Source: Actinomycetes bacterium
GTDB taxonomy: Bacteria; Actinomycetota; Acidimicrobiia; Acidimicrobiales; Acidimicrobiaceae
Assembly (NCBI GenBank): GCA_021847985.1
Contig: JAJZNF010000092.1
Coordinates: 1 to 33,139, forward strand
Length of the DNA stretch: 33,139 nt
Direction of reading: 5' to 3'
Numbering within the stretch: the first letter of the stretch is position 1; every line of letters begins with the position of its first letter. The position numbers were made by a program, and so were the translations under genes. Under the pieces are notes generated by a model. It ran no database searches. It worked only from the letters and a program-made list of their open reading frames with translations, and was not told where the DNA came from. This document shows, piece after piece, positions 8,447 through 14,521 of the stretch.

Positions 8447-9334
8447 TTAGGAGGCGCCGAGGCTCCGCAAATATGCGAGGCTCGCCTCGACGTCGTCCGC
8501 AGGTCGCACTTCTTGCGCCGCCAGTGACGGATCGATCGTCAGGTCCTGCTCCAGGACGTAAAAACCCTCGTAGCCGGCACGCTCGAGCTCCGAGACCGCA
8601 TCCCCGACCGGGACGTCCCCACGGCCCAGCGAGCAGAAGAGACCTTCCCGGGTCGCTTCCAGCAGCGAGAGCTCTCCGCGTCGCAGCCGCGCCGCGATGT
8701 CGGCCTTCACGTCCTTGAGATGCACCAGGCCGACCCTGTCGGCATTGCTCTTGGCAAAGGCGACCGGGTCGACTCCGCCGATGGTCAGGTGGCCCGTATC
8801 GAGGCACCAGCGCACATTCGAGCGCGCCAGGACCTCCTCCACCTCGTCGGCGGTCTCGACCAATGTTCCGACATGCGGATGGAGCACCTGGACAATGCCG
8901 TTGTCCGCACAGATCTGCTCCACCAGCGCCAGGCCCTCGCAGAGGTTGCGCCAGAGGGACTCGTCCATGGCGGGAGGCTCGCTCCACGCTTCGTCGGCCA
9001 CCACGGCGGTCACGAACCTGGTCGCCCCGACTTCGGAGAGCAGGCGCGCGTAGTTGCGCGCGTATCCCTTCATTGCCTCGCGCTCGTTGAGATCGTGAAG
9101 TACCAGGGGAACGAAGCCTCCGACCGCCCGCAGTCCGTGTGCATCGAGCAGCTCGCGAATAGCGGCGCCGTCATCACCCAGGTAGCCGACGGGGCCCAGC
9201 TCGGTGGCCCCCAGGCCAAGTCGCCGCATCTCCGCCAGAACGCGGGACGGGCCAAGTTGCTGCCCCCAGCCGGGAACCTCGCACACTCCCCAGGAAATGG
9301 GCGCACCGGCGAACCGCCGAGAATCTATTGCCAT
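8447..9334 (-). CDS. iolE: IolE-like inosose dehydratase / sugar phosphate isomerase-epimerase
   Basis: TIM-barrel protein of 295 residues (AP-endonuclease-2 / xylose-isomerase-like fold), first gene of the inositol operon. The N-terminal GAPISWGVCEVPGWGQQL resembles the APIxWG opening of IolE. Metal-site-like residues appear in order: ELGPVGYL, HPHVGTLVET near 160, CLDTGHLTIGG near 184, GLVHLKDVK near 210 and VLEQD near 270. The likely reaction is dehydration of 2-keto-inositol to the cyclic diketone used by IolD. The ATG at 9334 follows GGGGGAGG by about eight bases. It is divergent from a LacI regulator, with two operator-like palindromes between. IolI/IolH-type epimerase is the main alternative because these barrels look alike. 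Confidence 0.75.
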   Translation of the reverse strand: MAIDSRRFAGAPISWGVCEVPGWGQQLGPSRVLAEMRRLGLGATELGPVGYLGDDGAAIRELLDAHGLRAVGGFVPLVLHDLNEREAMKGYARNYARLLSEVGATRFVTAVVADEAWSEPPAMDESLWRNLCEGLALVEQICADNGIVQVLHPHVGTLVETADEVEEVLARSNVRWCLDTGHLTIGGVDPVAFAKSNADRVGLVHLKDVKADIAARLRRGELSLLEATREGLFCSLGRGDVPVGDAVSELERAGYEGFYVLEQDLTIDPSLAAQEVRPADDVEASLAYLRSLGAS

Positions 9335-9389
9335 ACGGCAGACCTCCCCCCTCAACCAGCCGGAGCCAAAGCGCAGTCACCGGACTTGG

Positions 9390-9403
9390 TTGGAGCGCTC
9401 TAA
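9390..9403. promoter_or_regulatory. Operator-like palindrome 1 (iolE-lacI divergent promoter)
   Basis: TTGGAGCGCTCTAA, a near-perfect palindrome with the core GAGCGCTC. It lies between the divergent iolE-like and lacI genes, and its centre is 31 bp, about three helical turns, from the second copy at 9420-9435. Such paired even-length palindromes with a central CG are typical of LacI-family binding sites. Binding by the adjacent regulator is inferred. Confidence 0.75.
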
Positions 9404-9419
9404 TTCCACCCCCGTGCTT

Positions 9420-9435
9420 TTTAGAGCGCTCTAAA
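9420..9435. promoter_or_regulatory. Operator-like palindrome 2 (iolE-lacI divergent promoter)
   Basis: TTTAGAGCGCTCTAAA, a perfect 16-bp palindrome ending 18 bases before the lacI ATG. It sits just upstream of a -10-like TAATGT (9441-9446), placing the predicted lacI transcript start at about 9453, close to the ATG itself, so the lacI message may be leaderless. Occupancy would repress lacI and, with the copy at 9390, the minus-strand inositol operon. Confidence 0.8.
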
Positions 9436-9453
9436 TCGTGTAATGTGGCAATT

Positions 9454-10527
9454 ATGGCGGATCCAAGCGAGCCTGTCAAGCCGATACGAAAGAAAGTTTC
9501 GCCGTCCACAATGGAGGACGTGGCGCGGGCTGCAGGGGTGTCGCGAGCCCTGGTTTCGCTGGTCATGCGCGATTCACCCCTGGTGAGCGCGGACAGGCGC
9601 AAGAGGGTCCTCGAAGCGGCGGCAAAGCTCGGATACCGACCCAACGCCATGGCAAGGTCGCTGGCGAGCCGAAAGACGGGGATCATCGGCGTCCTGCTCA
9701 ACGACCTCCACAACCCGTTCTTCGCCGAAATCATGGACGGGATAGAGGAGGTTGCCGAGCGTGAGGGATATCGCCTGCTTCTGAGCACTGGCGGCCGCCG
9801 GGAGGAGCGCGAGGCCACGGCGCTCGAGGCGATGCTCGAATTCAGGGTGGACGGAGTGATCATGCTCAGCCCCCTCCTCTCCAGTGCAGTCGTACGGCGC
9901 GCCGCCGAGACCACCCCCGTGGTGGTCCTGAGCCGAACCATGCGGATCCAGGACGTCGACACGGTCGTGACCGACGAAGCCTTTGGAGCTCAGCTGGCGG
10001 TGCAGCACCTGATCGGCCTTGGGCACGTCCGCATTGCCCACATCGATGGTGGCGAATACCCCAGCGGGCCGCCGCGACGCCGCGGCTACGAGCGGGCCAT
10101 GAGGGCGGCCGGCTTGAAGAGCGTGGTCATACCGGGCGACTTCAGCGAGAACGGAGGGACCCGAGCCGCGGAGGAGATCCTCAAGATGGAGGAGCTGCCC
10201 ACCGCGGTTTTCGTCGCCAACGACCTTGCCGCCGCAGGCGCAATGGCCCGGCTTCAGGAGGCGGGGCTGCGCATACCGGACGACATGTCGATAGTGGGCT
10301 TCGACAACACCTCCCTGGCCTCCCTGGGACAGATAAGCCTCACCTCGGTCAACCAGCCGCGGGAGGAGATGGGCGAGCTCGCAGTTCGCACCATCCTCGA
10401 GCGGATCCGTGGAACTCGCACGGAGACCGCCCACCACCTGACAACACCGACATTGGTGGTGCGCCGCTCCACCGCCCACCCGCCGGTCAGCTCCGGCTGG
10501 GAGGAAGACGCCGCCGGCCTGGCCTGA
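9454..10527 (+). CDS. LacI-family transcriptional regulator, divergent from the inositol operon
   Basis: Repressor-type regulator of 357 residues. The helix-turn-helix STMEDVARAAGVSRALVSLVM is at about residues 18-38, followed by the hinge region YRPNAMARSLAS and a periplasmic-binding-protein-like effector domain (GVLLNDLHNPFFAEIMDGIE, VGFDNTSLASL, TSVNQPREEMG). The ATG at 9454 lacks a Shine-Dalgarno site but fits a leaderless transcript from TAATGT at 9441. A later ATG near 9511 would cut into the first helix and is less likely. Position and the two palindromes suggest it represses the operon starting at 9334 and itself, relieved by an inositol-derived ligand. It is paralogous to the LacI protein at 10891 but differs in the recognition helix (R-A-L against K-S-V). 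Confidence 0.93.
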   Translation: MADPSEPVKPIRKKVSPSTMEDVARAAGVSRALVSLVMRDSPLVSADRRKRVLEAAAKLGYRPNAMARSLASRKTGIIGVLLNDLHNPFFAEIMDGIEEVAEREGYRLLLSTGGRREEREATALEAMLEFRVDGVIMLSPLLSSAVVRRAAETTPVVVLSRTMRIQDVDTVVTDEAFGAQLAVQHLIGLGHVRIAHIDGGEYPSGPPRRRGYERAMRAAGLKSVVIPGDFSENGGTRAAEEILKMEELPTAVFVANDLAAAGAMARLQEAGLRIPDDMSIVGFDNTSLASLGQISLTSVNQPREEMGELAVRTILERIRGTRTETAHHLTTPTLVVRRSTAHPPVSSGWEEDAAGLA

Positions 10528-10640
10528 GAGGCGCATGCCGGCGCCACCCGCGAACCTGAGCGCGTGGCCCCAAGGAAAGCTCACCGTCCCCCCCACAGCC
10601 CCGAGGCGACCTCCCGGGCCCGAACCCCGGAACCGACACG

Positions 10641-10672
10641 GCCTGGAGCAACATTGTCCCGTCCCTCCAGGC
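10641..10672 (+). terminator. Possible hairpin downstream of the first lacI gene
   Basis: An 8-bp perfect inverted repeat (GCCTGGAG and CTCCAGGC, 16-base loop) lies 114 bases after the lacI stop, in an otherwise featureless stretch between 10528 and 10800. There is no T-run, so termination is only a guess. The rest of that gap shows no coding signal I can support. Confidence 0.3.
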
Positions 10673-10802
10673 ATGGCCTCGGCCCCGGCCGTAAATGTCG
10701 GCCCGGCCTCTCTCCGCCGCCTCCGCCACGGATGAACGGGTCCGGCGCTCGCTGATCCCGGCGGATCGCCCCGGCGTCGGCAAGTATTTTCCACCCTCCC
10801 GC

Positions 10803-10831
10803 TTGACGCCAGTGGGAACGTTCCCTAATAT
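10803..10831 (+). promoter_or_regulatory. Sigma-70-type promoter of the second LacI operon
   Basis: TTGACG (10803-10808), a 17-base spacer and TAATAT (10826-10831) make a near-consensus promoter. It drives the lacI-iolE2-oxidoreductase unit, with a predicted transcription start near 10838. One operator-like palindrome lies inside the spacer and a second overlaps the predicted start, an arrangement suited to tight repression. Confidence 0.8.
10814..10825. promoter_or_regulatory. Operator-like palindrome A of the second LacI operon
   Basis: GGGAACGTTCCC, a perfect 12-bp palindrome located between the -35 and -10 boxes of the promoter at 10803. Its centre is 20 bp, about two turns, from copy B. 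It is probably bound by the LacI protein encoded immediately downstream. Confidence 0.8.
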
Positions 10832-10847
10832 GTGGGAACGTTCCCAC
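10832..10847. promoter_or_regulatory. Operator-like palindrome B of the second LacI operon
   Basis: GTGGGAACGTTCCCAC, a perfect 16-bp palindrome directly after the -10 box and covering the predicted transcription start. It contains the same GGGAACGTTCCC core as copy A. Confidence 0.82.
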
Positions 10848-10849
10848 TC

Positions 10850-10871
10850 GGAACCGCGTGCACGCGGTTCC
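10850..10871 (+). promoter_or_regulatory. 22-bp perfect palindrome in the lacI leader
   Basis: An uninterrupted palindrome with half-site GGAACCGCGTG, lying between operator B and the ribosome-binding site (GGAGG, 10881-10885). Its ends, GGAAC and GTTCC, repeat the operator half-sites with ten bases inserted between them. It could be a third, spread-out operator, or fold as a hairpin in the 5' untranslated RNA. Which one cannot be decided from sequence. Confidence 0.6.
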
Positions 10872-10890
10872 CGCAACTTCGGAGGGCGTC

Positions 10891-11943
10891 TTGACGCGCC
10901 AACCCACGATCCTCGACGTAGCGGCACTGGCCGGAGTCTCCAAATCGGTCGTCTCCAGGGTGATGAACGACTCCCCGCTGGTCAGTGCCGAGACGCGCAA
11001 GGCGGTTCTCAAGGCCGCGGCTAATATCGGGTACCGGCCCAACGCCGCGGCCCGGCACCTGGCGTCGAACCGCACGCACATCCTCGGCGCGGTGGTCGAC
11101 GACCTCCACAATCCATTCTTCGCCGACATGCTCGACGGCGTCGAGGATGTGGCCCGAGAGCGTGGCTACAGGGTGATGGTGATGGCCGGGAAGCGCAACA
11201 CGCGCCACGAGGAGGACGCCGTCGAGGCATTCCTGGAGCTGCGCGTCGACGGCCTATTGTTGGCGGGTCCCCAAATCCGCGCCCAAACCTTGAAGCGTGC
11301 GCGCGCAGCCACGAGGGTCGTGGTGGCCGCCCACCGCCTGCGAGGCAACTCGGTACGCGCGGTGGCCACCGACGACATCCGCGGTGCCGAACTGGCAGTG
11401 CAGCACCTTGCCGGGCTCGGGCATAGCCACATCGCATACCTGCAGGGTGCGCCATCCCCGCCGGCGCGGGACCGGCTGAGCGGATACCAAAGGTCCATGA
11501 AGAAGGCCGGCCTGGCGCCCGTCATCCTCCAAGCCGACTTCACCGAGGATGGGGGCTATGCGGCAGCGCGGGAGCTGGTCCGATCCGGCGCCATCCCGAC
11601 GGCCATCTGCGCGCCGAACGACCTGGCCGCGATCGGAGCCATCAACGCCCTGGAGGATGCCGGGTTGAGCGTGCCCGGGGACGTCTCGGTCGTCGGATAC
11701 GACGACACAGCCCTGGCCGGGCTGCGCCACATCTCACTCACCACAGTGCACCAGCCACGCCGGGCGCTGGGAGAGCGGGCCGCCGAACTCCTGCTCGACG
11801 AGGAGGAAGAACCTTCCCGGCCGCGCCAGATCCTACTTCCGCCCCATCTCGTCATCCGCTCTTCCACTGCTGCGCCAAGGGGAGGCCATGAGCCTTCCCC
11901 ACATCGTTTGCCTTCCCCGGCATCAACCAGGAGCACTCCATGA
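10891..11943 (+). CDS. LacI-family transcriptional regulator, first gene of a small operon
   Basis: Regulator of 350 residues with N-terminal helix-turn-helix TILDVAALAGVSKSVVSRVM at about 6-25, hinge YRPNAAARHLAS and an effector domain (DDLHNPFFADMLDG, VGYDDTALAGL, TTVHQPRRALG). The start is taken as TTG at 10891 because GGAGG sits five bases upstream; an in-frame GTG at 10858 would lie inside the leader palindrome and has no ribosome-binding site. The last 25 or so residues are a proline/serine-rich tail beyond the usual LacI end. Its stop overlaps the next ATG by four bases (ATGA). The promoter carries two or three palindromes, so autoregulation is likely. Confidence 0.92.
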   Translation: MTRQPTILDVAALAGVSKSVVSRVMNDSPLVSAETRKAVLKAAANIGYRPNAAARHLASNRTHILGAVVDDLHNPFFADMLDGVEDVARERGYRVMVMAGKRNTRHEEDAVEAFLELRVDGLLLAGPQIRAQTLKRARAATRVVVAAHRLRGNSVRAVATDDIRGAELAVQHLAGLGHSHIAYLQGAPSPPARDRLSGYQRSMKKAGLAPVILQADFTEDGGYAAARELVRSGAIPTAICAPNDLAAIGAINALEDAGLSVPGDVSVVGYDDTALAGLRHISLTTVHQPRRALGERAAELLLDEEEEPSRPRQILLPPHLVIRSSTAAPRGGHEPSPHRLPSPASTRSTP

Positions 11944-12857
11944 ACCCTGATCTCGAACGGGACGAAACCAGAGCCTTCCCGGTCGGCAGCGCGCCCGACT
12001 CGTGGGGCGTCTGGTTCCCCGACGACCCCCTGCAAACGCCCTGGCCGCGATTTCTGGACGAGGTCGCCGCAGCGGAATACGACTGGATCGAGCTCGGTCC
12101 CTTCGGATACCTGCCGACCGATCCGCGGGAGCTGCAAGCCGAGCTGGACAAGCGCGGACTGCGCCTCTCGGGCGGCACTGTGGGCGGCGCGCTGCACCGG
12201 CCGGAGGAACTACCCGCGGTCCGGCGGAGCATGCTCGAAGTGGCGGCCTTGGCCGGTGCGCTTGGGGCGAAGCACCTCGTCTTCCTCCCATCGATGTATC
12301 GCGGCCTGAAAGATGGAGCGCAGCTCGAGCGGGCCGATCTCGACGCCGAACAATGGCGCGCGCTGACGAATGGAGCCGAGCATCTGGCCAAGGTGCTCCT
12401 CGAGGAGACCGGCATGCGCTTCTGCTTCCACCCTCATGCGGAGAGCCATGTGGAAACGTGCGAACAGATCGAGCGCTTTCTCGCCGACACCGATCCGGAG
12501 CTTGTCGGCCTGTGCCTGGACACCGGTCACGTGGCCTACGCACACGGCGACGCTCCGCGCATCGCGCGCGAGCATCCTGATCGAATCTGGTACGTGCATA
12601 TCAAGTCCGTCGATCCGGAAGTGCTGGCGAGGGTGAACGCCGACAGGCTCCCCTTCGCCGATGCGGTCAAGCTCGGCGTCATGTGCGAGCCGAGCCGCGG
12701 CATCCCACCGCTCGACGAGATGCGCGACGCCATCTCGAAACTTCCGGCGGGCACCTTCGTCGTCGTGGAACAGGATCTCTACCCCTGTGACTTCGGCCGC
12801 CCCCTGCCGATCGCCCTCCGGACACGCAAGACACTTCGAGACACAGGAATCGGATAG
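11940..12857 (+). CDS. IolE/IolI-like TIM-barrel sugar isomerase or dehydratase (second copy)
   Basis: Protein of 305 residues with the xylose-isomerase-like barrel fold. Seen: SAPDSWGVWFPDD at the N-terminus (compare APISWG of the copy at 8447), WIELGPFGYLPTD, FHPHAESHVET near 160, CLDTGHVAYAHGD near 187, WYVHIKSVD near 212 and VVVEQDLYP near 280, giving the usual glutamate, histidine and aspartate metal ligands in order. It is coupled by ATGA to the LacI gene and followed after four bases by an oxidoreductase gene. Likely an inosose dehydratase, isomerase or epimerase for a cyclitol or sugar acid different from that of the main operon. The precise reaction is not readable. Confidence 0.78.
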   Translation: MNPDLERDETRAFPVGSAPDSWGVWFPDDPLQTPWPRFLDEVAAAEYDWIELGPFGYLPTDPRELQAELDKRGLRLSGGTVGGALHRPEELPAVRRSMLEVAALAGALGAKHLVFLPSMYRGLKDGAQLERADLDAEQWRALTNGAEHLAKVLLEETGMRFCFHPHAESHVETCEQIERFLADTDPELVGLCLDTGHVAYAHGDAPRIAREHPDRIWYVHIKSVDPEVLARVNADRLPFADAVKLGVMCEPSRGIPPLDEMRDAISKLPAGTFVVVEQDLYPCDFGRPLPIALRTRKTLRDTGIG

Positions 12858-12861
12858 AAAA

Positions 12862-14064
12862 ATGAACAGGAAAGTCACCGTTGCCGTGATTGGAGCCGGC
12901 ATGGCCGGCCAGGCGCACGCCTACGGCTACCGCAACGCCGCGATGCACCCCGCGTTATCCGACGTTGACATCGAGCTCTCCACTATCGCCGATGCGAACG
13001 GCGAACTCGCCGAATCAGTCTCCAAGCGCTTCGGGTTCACCCGAGCCGCTGAAAGCGTGGACGCCGTCGTCTACGACGAATCGATCGACGCAGTGAGCGT
13101 GGCGCTCCCCAACTTCGCCTACGCCGAGGTCATCCCCAGGTTGATCCGGGCCGGCAAGCACGTGCTCGCAGAGAAGCCGCTCGGGCGTTCGGCGGCGGAG
13201 GCCTTCGGCTTCGCGACGGCCGCTGACGCGGCGGAGGTGGTTCACGGCGTCGGCTTCTCCTTCTCCCGCCTAGGCGCCATCGAAGCCATCGAGACGCTCC
13301 TCAAGACAGGAGCGATCGGAGACGTCAGGCATCTGTCGGCCTGGTATCTCACGGACTACGCAGCGACCGAGGAAACCCCGTTCTCCTGGCGCTACGACAA
13401 GTCGCTTGCCGGCGGCGGGGCCATAGTGGATGTGGGTGCGCACGTCATCTCGGTCATCGAGCGCTTGGCCGGGCCCATAACCCGGGTGCTCGCGGCCGAG
13501 GCGCGGACCGTCATCCCCGCGCGAAGAATTCCGGCTGCCGCCATCGTCGGACACGGCCGGGCGGAACTGACCTCCCATACCGCGGCCGTGACCACCGACG
13601 ATGTGACCGACGTCGTTACCGAGCTGGCAGGAGGAGGGCTGGCCCAGATAACGGCAAGCCGCGCGGCAACCGGCTTTCCCAACTCTCTGGGATTCCAGAT
13701 CATCGGATCGGAAGGCTCGGTGGCCTTCGACTCCGTGCACGCGGACGAGTTCCAGCTCTTCCAGCGGTCCACGGCCCCTGCGGAGTCAAATGGCTTCAGG
13801 ACCGTGCTGGTGGGCCCGGAACAGCCCGCCTTCGGATACACCGTTCCCATGCCGGCCCGCGGAGTGGGATCGGGGTACGGCTCGGCCTTCGTAGCCCAGG
13901 CGCAGGACTTCATCAGGTCGATCGTCTCAGGATCGCCCATCGCCAACGATTTCTGGGCCGGATATCAAACCATGCTGGCCTGTGACGCGGCCCAGCTGGC
14001 GGCAGCCGAGCACAGGCCGGTCGACATTGCGGAGCTAGACAGGACCCATCGCCGAGCGGGTTGA
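12862..14064 (+). CDS. Gfo/Idh/MocA-family oxidoreductase (second copy)
   Basis: NAD(P)-dependent dehydrogenase of 400 residues. The Rossmann motif VIGAGMAGQAHAYGYR is at about 8-23, AEKPLGRS near 100 carries the family lysine, and GGGAIVDVGAHVISVIE contains the Asp-x3-His catalytic pair. The C-terminal half matches the layout of the dehydrogenase at 1188-2369, including the VIPxRxxPxAA and GSEGSVAFD segments, so the two are paralogues. The ATG at 12862 is four bases after the preceding stop. With the barrel protein at 11940 it would form a two-step oxidise-then-dehydrate or isomerise module under the LacI regulator at 10891. Substrate unknown. Confidence 0.85.
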   Translation: MNRKVTVAVIGAGMAGQAHAYGYRNAAMHPALSDVDIELSTIADANGELAESVSKRFGFTRAAESVDAVVYDESIDAVSVALPNFAYAEVIPRLIRAGKHVLAEKPLGRSAAEAFGFATAADAAEVVHGVGFSFSRLGAIEAIETLLKTGAIGDVRHLSAWYLTDYAATEETPFSWRYDKSLAGGGAIVDVGAHVISVIERLAGPITRVLAAEARTVIPARRIPAAAIVGHGRAELTSHTAAVTTDDVTDVVTELAGGGLAQITASRAATGFPNSLGFQIIGSEGSVAFDSVHADEFQLFQRSTAPAESNGFRTVLVGPEQPAFGYTVPMPARGVGSGYGSAFVAQAQDFIRSIVSGSPIANDFWAGYQTMLACDAAQLAAAEHRPVDIAELDRTHRRAG

Positions 14065-14521
14065 GCCTCGGCATCGCAGGAGGGCCACAGGCGATCGAGC
14101 CTGCGGCCCGCATCTTGGAACCTCCTCCGCTGGGATCCGGAGCCCCCAAGGAGCCCATCCTCAAGGGAGGGCGCGACGCCGTGCAAGAAGATTGCGCAAC
14201 TAGCCGGCCCGAGATGGAAGACGATTTAGGGCTCGAGGTGACTGGGAGTAGGCTGCTGTCGAACGTGCGCGCAGGCCGAGCCGCAGCGCCCGGTAGGCCA
14301 CTGGCGGCCGGCCAGGCGACTTACGCGCAGGGCGGCCAACGGCGCCGCGCCCGGCATTCGGCGGAGCCCGCAATGAAGGTGATCGAATTGCACAACGGTG
14401 ACCCCGTCGCGGAGCAGGGTCCGGGTCCGGCACTCGGAGCCTTCCGGTCGGCGAGTGGCCAATCGCCGTTGGCGAATGACTGGGTTCGAGACCGGCGTGA
14501 CAGCGGGTCCCGAGTGGCAAG
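14065..14521. other. 457-base gap without a supported gene
   Basis: An open frame covers much of this stretch on the plus strand, but it begins with TTG without a ribosome-binding site and reads as low-complexity Ala/Gly/Arg/Pro typical of non-coding GC-rich DNA. Small stems are visible at 14125-14142 (CTCCG/CGGAG). At 14450-14475 a GGCGA-TCGCC-GGCGA series can pair in two alternative ways. No clear promoter for the downstream ATPase was recognised. Confidence 0.5.

Noticed and set aside
14478-14496. GGTTCGAGACC, similar to a tRNA T-arm
   Set aside because: The flanking bases do not form a T-stem and no acceptor, D or anticodon arms are found around it.
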